From Ruania rhizosphaerae (GTDB lineage: Bacteria; Actinomycetota; Actinomycetes; Actinomycetales; Beutenbergiaceae), in assembly GCF_009805705.1 (NCBI RefSeq), contig NZ_VSMB01000001.1:558001-622000 (forward strand): a DNA stretch of 64,000 nt. The letters are read 5' to 3'. The position numbers were made by a program, and so were the translations under genes. The notes under the pieces were generated by a model that had not been told where the DNA came from, ran no database searches, and saw only the letters and a program-made list of their open reading frames with translations. Positions 50,913 to 59,858 of this stretch are shown here, in pieces. Positions within the stretch are counted from its first letter, which is position 1, and the number at the start of each line of letters is the position of its first letter.

Positions 50913-51850
50913 CCACTGACACCACTGACACCACTGACACCACTGGTTCCACCACCGGCACCGGCACTGGGAAGCGGTGGGTGAGGGGGTTGCGTCCTGA
51001 TCGCCCGGACAGTCTGCGGGTGTTGGTCCGCCGCCCGGGGAGTCTGATGATCTTCGCCGGCCTGGTGGTGTTGGCGTTGATCTGGATCTACCCCTTCATC
51101 TGGTTGGTCTCGGCGTCGTTGAAGACCCAACCGGAGATCTTCGGCTCCGGGCTGGGCCTGATCCCCGAGACCCCGATCTGGGAGAACTACTCCCGCGCCT
51201 GGACCGTGGTCGGGTTCGACCGGTACTTCCTGAACTCGGTCATCATCACCGGCGGCACGGTCGCGTTGATCGTGATCCGTTCCGCCCTGGCCGGGTATGT
51301 GTTGGGTAGGTATGACTTCATCGGCAAGAAACTGCTGATCGGGATCTTCCTGATCACGTTCTTCCTGCCCGAGGGCTACACCATCATCCCCGTGGTCCAA
51401 CTCACCGACCAGATCGGGCTACTGAACACCCACCTCGGGGTGATCCTGGGCCTGGGCGCGGGCGGGCAAGTCGCCGCCACACTCCTGTACGCCGGCTACT
51501 TCCGGGGGCTACCGAAAGAGCTCGAGGAATGCGCCCGCCTGGACGGGGCCGGACACTTCCGCATCTTCGCCCGCATCATGCTGCCCCTGGCCTGGCCGAT
51601 CACCGCCACGGTCATCATCTTGACGTTCCTGTTCGCGTGGAACGTCTACCTCCTACCCCTGGTCTTCACCCTGTCCGAACCAGCACTACGCACCCTCGCC
51701 GTCGGCATGAGCGCCTTCATCGGCGAATACTCCACCGACTGGTCCGGCCTCGCCGCCGCCGCCATGATCTCCCTCGTCCCCGTCATGGCCATCTTCATCA
51801 CCCTCCAACGCAAATTCGTCGACAGCATCGCCGGAGCAGTCAAACAATGA
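50909..51850 (+). CDS. CUT1 sugar ABC transporter permease, MalG-like
   Basis: ATG at 50909 overlaps the first permease's stop. The 313-residue protein starts with a low-complexity TTD/TTG stretch (a 9-base tandem repeat in the DNA, 50911-50943), then six helices, the EAA loop EECARLDGAGHFRIFARIMLP and the end FVDSIAGAVKQ. Codon endings change from G/T-rich early to strongly C-rich in the second half. Related to the permease at 6894. Confidence 0.93.
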   Translation: MTTDTTDTTDTTGSTTGTGTGKRWVRGLRPDRPDSLRVLVRRPGSLMIFAGLVVLALIWIYPFIWLVSASLKTQPEIFGSGLGLIPETPIWENYSRAWTVVGFDRYFLNSVIITGGTVALIVIRSALAGYVLGRYDFIGKKLLIGIFLITFFLPEGYTIIPVVQLTDQIGLLNTHLGVILGLGAGGQVAATLLYAGYFRGLPKELEECARLDGAGHFRIFARIMLPLAWPITATVIILTFLFAWNVYLLPLVFTLSEPALRTLAVGMSAFIGEYSTDWSGLAAAAMISLVPVMAIFITLQRKFVDSIAGAVKQ

Positions 51851-51940
51851 CCGCGCTCTGCGAGCACGTCGCACCGGAATCCACTGATTGCCATCCACCC
51901 ACCATCAGATCGGTTGCCCGATCTGCTCCCTGGAGGAGAC

Positions 51941-54900
51941 ATGTCCGACACGTCAGGCCGGCCGCGGTTGCGGGCCGGAGCAACGTTGCTCACCGCCTGC
52001 GCACTGCTGATGCCGATGTCGATCGCCACTGCCGTACCGCAGGGCGATCCTGCTGAGGAGGAACAGATGCCCATCTCGACGACGGTCCGCGGACAGGTCG
52101 TGGATGCCGATAGCGGCGAGCCGATCGAGGCGGCGTCGGTGCACGCCTCGCGCACGGACGTCGTCACCAGCTCCGGCGCCGACGGCGCCTTCGTGCTCGA
52201 GGAGGTGCCGGCGGACGCGGCACTGGTGATCGCGGCGCGGGAGGGCTACTCCTTCGCGTCCACCGCCGTCGATTCCTCCACTGAGGATTCCACCGTACGG
52301 CTCGAACTCGAACGCGACACCGATCCGGCACGCGATGAGTACCCGCGACCGGACGCCGATCGCCGCCCGTTCACCGATGACGCGTGGCTCTCCTTGAACG
52401 GCACGTGGTCCTTTGCCTTCGACCCCGAGGACGTCGGTGAGTCCGAAGAATGGTACGAACCCGACCAGGAGATGGATCGAGCCATCCGGGTGCCGTTCGC
52501 CTACCAGTCCTTGGCCGCCTGGGGCGAGGAAGAGCTGGCCACCAGCGAGACCTTCCTCAGTGCGTACGCCGACTACCAGGGCACCGTCTGGTACCAGCGC
52601 TCCTTCACCGTGCCAGAAAACTTCCCGAACGACGGCGCCGTCCGGTTGCGCATCGGCGCCGCGGACTACGGCGCCGCCGTCTGGCTGGACGGCGAGGAGG
52701 TCTTGCCCTACTCCGGAGACGGCTTCACCGAGATCAGTGCCGATCTGGGCAAGCTACGCCCGGGCTCGACCCACACCCTGGCCATCCGGGTCGAGGCGCC
52801 GTCCATCGACCGCGAGACCCCCTACCCGCAGGGGAAGCAGACCGGCGATCCGCCGATCGAGGGAGCGAGCGAGGGGTGGTTCAGCGACATCGGCGGGATC
52901 TGGCAGTCGGTCTGGATCGAGCCCTATCGCGGGGCGCGTCTGACGCAGACGCACGTCACACCCGAGCTGACCTTCGAGGGAGACTCTCGAACGCCGTCGG
53001 AAGCCTTCGTGACAATCGACGTGGCCGCCGAAGACGTCCGTGGACGGCCACCGGTGACCGTGACGATCACCGACCCGGACGGCGAGGTGGTGATCACCCG
53101 CGCCCGGGTCCATCTGGAGGACGGGCGCGGCAGTGTCCGCGTGCCGATCGAGAATCCGCACCTGTGGGATACCGATGACCCCGCGCTCTATACCGCCGAC
53201 TTCCGGTTGCTGAATCAGGACGGGGTCCGGACCTCCTTCGGGATGCGCAGTATTGAGCGCAATTGGGCACCCGGACAGGACGGGGAGTACCAGTACATCT
53301 ATCTGAACAATCGCCCGATCTACATCCGGGGCGTCCTCGATCAGGGGTACAACCCGTGGGGCCTGTACACCTACACCGGTGAGACGGCCGGTCCCGACTT
53401 GCAGACCGGCACCGAAGCCGAACCGGGCCGCGGATCCATGGCGATGGACCTGCAGAACGCCCGGGACCTCGGGTTCAACGTGGTCCGGCACCACCTCAAG
53501 GTCAACGAGCCCGCCTACTACCACCGCGCCGACCAGCTGGGCATGTTGATCTGGTACGACATGCCGAACTCCGGGTGGGGCTCACAGGGTGACCCGCAGG
53601 CCGAGGAGTTGTTCGAAGAGCTGCTGCGGAAGACCCTGAACCGGGACCACAACCACCCCTCGATCGTGATCTGGAGCGTCTTCAACGAGTCCTGGGGGCT
53701 GAACGAGCGCCCGTTCCAGGAACCGATCGCCACGGACGCCTTCGATTACGTGCGCGGGATGGTCGACGTGACCCGTGACCTCGATTCCTCCCGGCTCGTG
53801 GTCGACAACTCACCGTGCTGTCAGAACGGCCACCTGGAGGGGTCGACCGATCTGAACGACTTCCACTTCTATCTGGACACCTACGACGCATGGAAGAACC
53901 TGCTCGACGGGATCGTTCCACAGATCGAGCCGGGCTCGACCTGGAACTTCAACGACGGCGTCCAGGACGGGCAGCCGTGGCTGAACTCCGAGTTCGCGGT
54001 CAAGAGCGGACAGTTCCAGCACAGCGCCAGCTTGTTCCGCAGTTATCCGGAGATGACCGGGTACGTCGGTGTGCAGATCGCCGAAACCGAGCAGGAGGTG
54101 CAGAGCCCGTTCCGGTATGACCGCCAGCCCAACTCCCCGGAGTTCCTCGACCACGAGGGCAGGGCTCGCACGATTGAGATGTTCCAGCGCGACGACGCGA
54201 TCTCCCTGATGACGCGGACCTCACACACCCTCGAACGCGGCGAGACCATCGACGTCCCGGTCCGGATCAGCCACTTCAGTGATCTCGACCTCGACGGTGC
54301 GCAGCTGCACTGGCGGATCGGTGGCTATCGCGACGACGGCAGCTGGGTGGGTGAAGCCGACAGCGGTTCGCAGCCGATCGACCCCGAGCGTTACACCGTG
54401 ACCGACGCCGGCACAGTCTCGCTGACCACACCGGAGGAGTTGCGCGTCGGATACCTCTGGTTCTGGATCGAGGCCGACGGCGAGACCGCCGCTGAGCAGT
54501 ACCTCACCTTCGACACACCTGTGCCCGCGAATGAGGAGGGGTTCTCACCCTCGGACGTTCTCGATCAGCAGTGGAGTGGTGGCGTGGCCGCACACGGCCA
54601 GGCCGACTGGGTGAGCGGCTACGGGCGCGGCTACTTCGACTACGAGGTGGCGGTGCCTGAGGAGGTCCGGACCGGGCAGGCCGGGGACGCGACGCTGGTC
54701 ATGGAGGTGGCCTCCGCACAACCAGCTGGGAGGTTCGACCGCAACCACGTGACCAGCGCTCGCCGGTATCCGACGGACCTCACGGTCTCGGTCGATGGGC
54801 AGGAACTCTCCGCGATTCTTCTCCCGGACGATCCGAACGGTCCACTCGCACTCGCCGGACGCTCGCGGGGCACACCGGCCGGCGACTTCGGCAACCGCTA

Positions 54901-56014
54901 CGGTTACCGCATCGCGGTCCCGATCACTGCTGACCAGCTCGGTGGGGACGAGACCGCCACGATCCGGCTCGCCAGCGACGGCGGCGGACTGTCCATCTTC
55001 GGCGCCAGGTCCGGCCGGCACGGCCAGCCACCGGTTCTGGTCAGCGGCGACGTCACGGTCACCGACGAACGGTCAGCCTATGAGCCGGTCGACACCCGGC
55101 TGTCGGTGTACCAGGCCGGTGCGCAGATCTCGCCCGAGACCGGCGCAGGGACGGTGATCGTCTCCGTCGTCAACGACACGGCGGAGACGATCGAGGACGT
55201 GAACGTCGATCTGGCCCCGCCCGCAGGGTGGACCAGCAGCGCCGAGGACCACAGCACCCTCGCCTCGCTCGCCCCCGGGGAAGGCCGGCACGTCGCCTTC
55301 ACCGTGGCCAGTGACCAGGAGGTTGTGACCGGGGAGTCGGTGGACCTGACCGCGACCGCGAGCTGGGGTGACCACGCGATCCAGGATGTCTCGCCCTCAA
55401 GCGTCGCGTTCGATCCGACGGCGTATCCCGAGGTGGGTGTCAGCGACGACTTCGGTGCTGACACCAGTGCCGAGTACACGCCCTACCAGCCGCTGGCGAA
55501 CCGGGGGCTGCCGGAGTTGACCATCGGTTCCGGGGTGCTCCGGACGCAGGCCGAGAGTCCGTACTTCGGGCTGTTCGCCCACGAATCCGGGCCGCAGAGT
55601 GATCAGGCGGTCGTCGTCGTCGAGCACGGCCGGTACGGCGCCAACGGCATCACACCGGACTCGCAGTTCATCGGGCTCATCAAGGATGAGCAGAACTACG
55701 TGATGGCCTGGACGGGTATCGGCGGTCAGCACGGTGTCGATGTGGTGATCGACGGTGAGCTGACGAATGCCTGCTGTACGCCCGGGCTGCTCTCCTCGGG
55801 CGACTCGTGGGCCTTCACCCTGGACGGGAACGCGATCGCCGTCTGGGTGGACCGTGGCCTCGGATGGACGCGGCTGCTGACCACCACGACCCAGGGCCGG
55901 GTCGACTTCACCGAACCGGGCGCACTGGACGGCTGGCGCTATGGCGTCGGCCTGCGCAGTGGCGGAGTTCAGGAGCTCAACCAGCTGGAGGGTCGCAGCC
56001 GGAGCAGCGACTGA
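51941..56014 (+). CDS. Secreted multidomain glycoside hydrolase family 2 protein
   Basis: The ATG at 51941 follows GGAGGAG; 1357 residues. A signal peptide (LLTACALLMPMSIATAVP) is followed by a carboxypeptidase-regulatory-like domain (about 50-115). The GH2 sugar-binding, sandwich and TIM domains follow (about 125-900), with acid/base Glu583 in VFNESWG and probable nucleophile Glu684 in LNSEF. A NEW3-like domain (about 1060-1150, ending in a WGDH-type segment) and a concanavalin-like C-terminal domain (about 1165-1350) end it; both may bind polysaccharide. No LPXTG is seen. Activity may be beta-galactosidase, glucuronidase or similar. Longest gene here; it probably trims the polymer outside the cell. 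Confidence 0.85.
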   Translation: MSDTSGRPRLRAGATLLTACALLMPMSIATAVPQGDPAEEEQMPISTTVRGQVVDADSGEPIEAASVHASRTDVVTSSGADGAFVLEEVPADAALVIAAREGYSFASTAVDSSTEDSTVRLELERDTDPARDEYPRPDADRRPFTDDAWLSLNGTWSFAFDPEDVGESEEWYEPDQEMDRAIRVPFAYQSLAAWGEEELATSETFLSAYADYQGTVWYQRSFTVPENFPNDGAVRLRIGAADYGAAVWLDGEEVLPYSGDGFTEISADLGKLRPGSTHTLAIRVEAPSIDRETPYPQGKQTGDPPIEGASEGWFSDIGGIWQSVWIEPYRGARLTQTHVTPELTFEGDSRTPSEAFVTIDVAAEDVRGRPPVTVTITDPDGEVVITRARVHLEDGRGSVRVPIENPHLWDTDDPALYTADFRLLNQDGVRTSFGMRSIERNWAPGQDGEYQYIYLNNRPIYIRGVLDQGYNPWGLYTYTGETAGPDLQTGTEAEPGRGSMAMDLQNARDLGFNVVRHHLKVNEPAYYHRADQLGMLIWYDMPNSGWGSQGDPQAEELFEELLRKTLNRDHNHPSIVIWSVFNESWGLNERPFQEPIATDAFDYVRGMVDVTRDLDSSRLVVDNSPCCQNGHLEGSTDLNDFHFYLDTYDAWKNLLDGIVPQIEPGSTWNFNDGVQDGQPWLNSEFAVKSGQFQHSASLFRSYPEMTGYVGVQIAETEQEVQSPFRYDRQPNSPEFLDHEGRARTIEMFQRDDAISLMTRTSHTLERGETIDVPVRISHFSDLDLDGAQLHWRIGGYRDDGSWVGEADSGSQPIDPERYTVTDAGTVSLTTPEELRVGYLWFWIEADGETAAEQYLTFDTPVPANEEGFSPSDVLDQQWSGGVAAHGQADWVSGYGRGYFDYEVAVPEEVRTGQAGDATLVMEVASAQPAGRFDRNHVTSARRYPTDLTVSVDGQELSAILLPDDPNGPLALAGRSRGTPAGDFGNRYGYRIAVPITADQLGGDETATIRLASDGGGLSIFGARSGRHGQPPVLVSGDVTVTDERSAYEPVDTRLSVYQAGAQISPETGAGTVIVSVVNDTAETIEDVNVDLAPPAGWTSSAEDHSTLASLAPGEGRHVAFTVASDQEVVTGESVDLTATASWGDHAIQDVSPSSVAFDPTAYPEVGVSDDFGADTSAEYTPYQPLANRGLPELTIGSGVLRTQAESPYFGLFAHESGPQSDQAVVVVEHGRYGANGITPDSQFIGLIKDEQNYVMAWTGIGGQHGVDVVIDGELTNACCTPGLLSSGDSWAFTLDGNAIAVWVDRGLGWTRLLTTTTQGRVDFTEPGALDGWRYGVGLRSGGVQELNQLEGRSRSSD

Positions 56015-56064
56015 CTGGCCGTGGGGCCGGGACCGTCCCGGCCCCACCGGAGCGAGGAGAGTAC

Positions 56065-57144
56065 ATGGGCAGTGACCAGCGACTGACCGAGATCGAACTG
56101 ATCGACATCGACGTCCGGTACCCGCGCACGATCGGCCGCAACGCACGCCTGGGCAGTCATGGCGCAGGGTTTCCCGCCAGGGTGGCCCGCGTGAGCACCA
56201 ATACCGGCGCGAGCGGGTGGGGTGTGGTCGAGGGCAGGGCGGGGGAGCTGCAGCAGTGGGTGGGGTATCCGCTGGAGGAGCTCTTCGAGCCCTCCGTCGG
56301 ACTGCTGGATCCCGCGGCGGCGCCACTGGACCTCGCCCTGCACGATCTGGCAGCGCGCGCCGCGGCGGTACCGGTGTTCGCGCTGCTCGGCGGGCGCGGT
56401 GAGCGGTCCGTTCCCTGCTACTCCGGCGCGATCTACTTCGACGATCTCGACCCTGAGGATGCACCCCGGGGCGTGAGCGCGGTGCTGGAGAACTGTGCGG
56501 CGGACTGGTCGTCGGGATACCGCGCCTTCAAGCTCAAGATCGGTCGCGGGAACCGCTGGATGGATCGTCAGGCCGGCTTCGTCCGGGACGTGGAGGTGAC
56601 GCGTGCAGTGCGTGAGCACTACCCGGATGCCCGCCTGCTCGTCGACGTCAACGACGGGTACACCCCGGGCGAGACGATCGCGTTCCTGCGGGCCGTCGCG
56701 GACTGCGACCTGTACTGGATCGAAGAGCCGTTCCAGGAAGAGGCTGCCGGTCTTCTGGCCGTGCGGGACTACCTGCGCGAGAGCGGCTCGCGCGTGCTCA
56801 TCGCCGACGGTGAGTGGCAACCGGAAGAAGACTCCTTGCTCGAGCTGGCTCGCTCCGGCCTCATCGACGTGCTGCTGATGGACGTCCTCACGTTCGGCCT
56901 GACGGCGTGGCGCCGCGTGATGCCGCAACTGGCACAGATGGGTGTTGCTGCTTCACCCCATGCGTGGGGGCAGCCGCTGAAGACCGCGTATGCAGCCCAG
57001 CTGGCAACGGGCCTGGGCAATGTGGAGGTTGTCGAGGGAGTCCCCGGTGGCACGGGTGGGGTCGACGCCAGTGCCTACCGTCTGGACGGCGGGAGCATCG
57101 TGGTGCCGGACCAGCCCGGTTTCGGTCTCACCCTGACCGGATGA
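56065..57144 (+). CDS. Enolase-superfamily enzyme (mandelate racemase/muconate lactonizing type)
   Basis: ATG at 56065 after GAGGAGAG; 359 residues. Barrel motifs: KLKIG (Lys156, Lys158), DVND (Asp194 metal ligand), IEEPF (Glu220/221), ADGEWQ (third ligand, Asp248 or Glu250) and SPHAWG with His299. Such enzymes dehydrate or isomerize sugar acids. Subgroup looks MR-like. It follows the GH2 gene in the same direction, so it may act on a sugar acid from the glycan. Confidence 0.87.
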   Translation: MGSDQRLTEIELIDIDVRYPRTIGRNARLGSHGAGFPARVARVSTNTGASGWGVVEGRAGELQQWVGYPLEELFEPSVGLLDPAAAPLDLALHDLAARAAAVPVFALLGGRGERSVPCYSGAIYFDDLDPEDAPRGVSAVLENCAADWSSGYRAFKLKIGRGNRWMDRQAGFVRDVEVTRAVREHYPDARLLVDVNDGYTPGETIAFLRAVADCDLYWIEEPFQEEAAGLLAVRDYLRESGSRVLIADGEWQPEEDSLLELARSGLIDVLLMDVLTFGLTAWRRVMPQLAQMGVAASPHAWGQPLKTAYAAQLATGLGNVEVVEGVPGGTGGVDASAYRLDGGSIVVPDQPGFGLTLTG

Positions 57145-57203
57145 GACCGATGCCCGCCCCCAGATCCGGCGCGCATGGCGAAGCGAGCAGGTAGCGTGAC
57201 CGG

Positions 57204-58250
57204 GTGACCGCGGACCCCAAGGCGCCCAGGCCCCGGCTGACGGACGTCGCCGAGATCGCGGGCGTGTCGATGAAGACGGTCTCGAACGTCATCAACGGCT
57301 ACGTGCACGTCACCGAGGCTACGCGGCAGCGTGTGCAGGCGGCCATCGACGAAGTCGGCTACCGGCCGAATCTCTCGGCACGCAACCTGGCGCGCGGCCG
57401 CGCCGGCGTGATCGCCCTCGTGGTGCCGCGGTTGGAGATGCCGTATTTCGCCTCGCTCGCAGGGCGGGTGATCGAGAAGGCCGAGGCGCGGGGGTGGTTC
57501 GTCCTCATCCACGAGACCGGGGGAGAACTCGCCGCCGAGCGCGCCGCCCTGGAGGGACACTTCCCGCAGCGGATCGACGGTCTGATCGTCAGCGCCCAAC
57601 ACCTGACCCCCGACGACGTGCGCGCCCGGACCGACGGGACTCCATTGGTGCTGCTCGGTGAGCAGGACTATCGCCACGTGGCCGACCACGTCGCGATCGA
57701 CAACGTCGCGGCCTCGCGTGCCGCTGTGGAGCACCTGATCGCACAGGGGTGCCGCAGGATCGCGATGGTCGGTGCCCGCCCGGAGGCCCTCGATGACCCT
57801 CGCGCCGAAGGCTACCGCCAGGCGCTGATAGCAGCTGGACTGCCCATCGACGGCATGCTCATGCGCCCCATTCACGGCAACCTCGGTGAAGAGGGCGAGC
57901 GAGCGACCCAGCGACTGCTGGCGGAGATCACCCATCCGCCGGACGGGCTGTTCGCCGTCACCGACTGGGTCGCGCTCGGTGCGATCCGCGCCCTGCAACT
58001 GGCCGGCCTGCGCGTGCCGGAAGACGTCGCGGTCGTCGGTTTTGACGACATCCCCTACGCACGCGCCGTCACGCCGTCGTTGACCACGATCGCACCGGAT
58101 CGCTCCGCGATCGCGGAGCTCGCGCTTCGAATGCTGGAGGCCCAGTCAGCCTCGGGTGAGGCCGAGCCGATGGACGAGAGCGTTCCGTTCGAGCTGGTCG
58201 TACGCGAGTCGAGTGCCCGCCGCGCGAGTCCAGGCCGGCCTTCTGCCTGA
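57204..58250 (+). CDS. LacI-family transcriptional regulator
   Basis: A 348-residue protein with the LacI HTH (RLTDVAEIAGVSMKTVSNVINGYVHV, hinge ending GYRPN) and a sugar-binding periplasmic-like core (MPYFASLAGRVIEKAEARGW, DGLFAVTDWVALGAIRAL, VAVVGFDDIPYARAVTPSLTTI). It ends the sulfatase/GH2 series. The palindrome at 45342-45353 is its likely operator. No such site is seen close to its own start. Confidence 0.94.
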   Translation: MTADPKAPRPRLTDVAEIAGVSMKTVSNVINGYVHVTEATRQRVQAAIDEVGYRPNLSARNLARGRAGVIALVVPRLEMPYFASLAGRVIEKAEARGWFVLIHETGGELAAERAALEGHFPQRIDGLIVSAQHLTPDDVRARTDGTPLVLLGEQDYRHVADHVAIDNVAASRAAVEHLIAQGCRRIAMVGARPEALDDPRAEGYRQALIAAGLPIDGMLMRPIHGNLGEEGERATQRLLAEITHPPDGLFAVTDWVALGAIRALQLAGLRVPEDVAVVGFDDIPYARAVTPSLTTIAPDRSAIAELALRMLEAQSASGEAEPMDESVPFELVVRESSARRASPGRPSA

Positions 58251-58365
58251 CCGCAGCGCCACGGGTGCGCCACTGTGCGGCACGATGGTGCCGCAGACTG
58301 CCGGAGCCGTGTCGATTGCGCCACGGTATGCGGTGATGGGCCCAGCCGGCCTCCCAGGGTCGACG

Positions 58366-58776
58366 TCAGTCCTCCTGTGCCGCGCCCCAGCCGTGCCATC
58401 GGTCCAACTCGACCAGTACGCTCACGCGGGCACGATCACGCACCGGGTACGGGTTGCCCCCGTAGTGGCGCGACAGCCGATCGATGTCGACGAGCTCCTC
58501 GTCGTCATGAATCTCGACCACACGACCCTGCACGCTGACATGCGTGTACCAGTTGTCCTCGGCGATCGCGGTGAGGGAGACGTGCGGGTTGGAGCGCAGG
58601 TGCTTGAGCCGCGCCCGGCCCGCGTCCAGGTTCAGCAGCAGCCGCCCATCCTCCTCGATGAGGTACCAGGTCGCCACCGAGACCGGGTAGCCGTCCGGGT
58701 GAACGGTCGCCATGACCGCCGGGTTGGGCCGGCGCAGCAGCTCGAGGGCCTTCTCGCTCAGTGGCGTGCGGGGCAT
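58366..58776 (-). CDS. Pyridoxamine 5'-phosphate oxidase-like (F420/flavin-binding split barrel) protein
   Basis: The ATG at 58776 shares one base with the crgA stop (TGATG). The 136-residue protein has AVMATVHPDGYPVSVATWYL and GRLLLNLDAGRARLKHLRSNPHVSLTAI, the mark of TIGR03618-type F420-dependent split-barrel proteins. It would bind FMN, F420 or heme. It follows crgA closely, though the pairing is not a known functional one. Confidence 0.88.
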   Translation of the reverse strand: MPRTPLSEKALELLRRPNPAVMATVHPDGYPVSVATWYLIEEDGRLLLNLDAGRARLKHLRSNPHVSLTAIAEDNWYTHVSVQGRVVEIHDDEELVDIDRLSRHYGGNPYPVRDRARVSVLVELDRWHGWGAAQED

Positions 58777-59021
58777 CAGCGCCACCGCATGGTCATCACG
58801 AACCCGATCATCATCAGACCGAAGCCGACCGCCAGGTTCCAGGACCCGATGCCGGGGATGGGACCGCCGGACTGCCAGATGTAGGTGGTGACCACCCACA
58901 CGAGCCCGAGGATCATCAGCGTGAGCATCGTGGGAGCCCACCAACTCGGGTTGGCTTTCGGCGCCGCCGGCTCTGGCGGCGGCGTGTAGCTGGGCTTCTT
59001 GCGGGACTTCGACTCAGGCAT
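58776..59021 (-). CDS. crgA: Cell division protein CrgA
   Basis: An 81-residue protein with two membrane helices (MLTLMILGLVWVVTTYIW; LAVGFGLMMIGFVMTMRW) after a basic/Pro-rich N-terminus, ending MRWR. CrgA sits in the divisome, interacts with FtsZ and FtsQ/penicillin-binding proteins in actinobacteria. It is part of the near-origin block together with pknB and the DUF881/sortase genes. Confidence 0.95.
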   Translation of the reverse strand: MPESKSRKKPSYTPPPEPAAPKANPSWWAPTMLTLMILGLVWVVTTYIWQSGGPIPGIGSWNLAVGFGLMMIGFVMTMRWR

Positions 59022-59063
59022 GCTGGAGATCTCCTCGTGACGTCTGGGGCCAATCCTACGGGC

Positions 59064-59099
59064 AGAACTCAGGCGACGCGTAGAACTCAGGCGACGCGG
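59064..59099. repeat. 18-bp tandem duplication at the methyltransferase 3' end
   Basis: AGAACTCAGGCGACGCG occurs at 59064 and again at 59082, period 18. The second copy contains the stop and last codons of the methyltransferase on the minus strand; the first is a spare copy just downstream. A slip duplication with little effect. Confidence 0.85.
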
Positions 59100-59758
59100 C
59101 GGAACAGCGCGAACCCGTCCCAGCCCTTGGAGCCGACTGTCTGCAGCGCGGTGCCGTCCAGGCGTGGGTCGCCGGCCGCGAGAGCCAGCGCTTCCCGCAA
59201 ACCGCGTACACCGGGGTCATCGGCTGAGTCAGGGTCGGCCACTCGTCCGGAGCGGACCACATTGTCGAGCACAATGAGACTACCGGGCCGGGTCAGCTCC
59301 AGGGCAGCCCGCAGGTAGGTGGCATTGCTGGGTTTGTCAGCGTCGATGAACACCAGATCGAAGGGTTCCTGACCGGTGTCGATGAGTCGTTGGGCACTGT
59401 CCGCCGCGGGACCGAGCATGATGTCGACGACGTCACCCACCCCGGCGCGGTCGAGGTTGCGCCGTGCGACGGCCGCGTTCTGCTCCGAGACCTCCAGCGT
59501 GACCACGCGCCCGCCCGGTCCGACAGCACGAGCGAGCCAGATCGTGCTGTATCCGGCCAGGGTGCCCAGCTCCAGCACGCGGTGTGCCCCGATGGCGGTG
59601 GCGAGCATAGCCAGCAGCTTGCCCTGATTGGGGGCGACCGCGGCTCCCGGCATCGTGGTCTCGGCGGCAGCCTCACGGGCCGAGACGAGGGCGTCGTCTT
59701 CGTCGACCAGCGTGGCCACCAGGTAGTCGTCGACGGCGATCTGTGCTTCGGTGCTCAT
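59087..59758 (-). CDS. O-methyltransferase (class I SAM-dependent, catechol-type)
   Basis: A 223-residue protein with QGKLLAMLATAIGAHRVLELGTLAGYSTIWLARAV (SAM site), EVSEQNAAVARRNLDRAGV and FDLVFIDADKPSNATYLRAALELTRPGSLIVLDNVV, the metal-dependent catechol/caffeoyl-CoA OMT pattern with Asp and Asn metal ligands. Physiological substrate unknown. Confidence 0.92.
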   Translation of the reverse strand: MSTEAQIAVDDYLVATLVDEDDALVSAREAAAETTMPGAAVAPNQGKLLAMLATAIGAHRVLELGTLAGYSTIWLARAVGPGGRVVTLEVSEQNAAVARRNLDRAGVGDVVDIMLGPAADSAQRLIDTGQEPFDLVFIDADKPSNATYLRAALELTRPGSLIVLDNVVRSGRVADPDSADDPGVRGLREALALAAGDPRLDGTALQTVGSKGWDGFALFRRVA

Positions 59759-59858
59759 AGGCCCATCGTGACACGCATGATCGACGGGCGCTCAGGTGTG
59801 CGGACACCCGACCGGGCGTGGCCTGTCCGTGACCAGGATGCCCACCTATGCTGGAACC

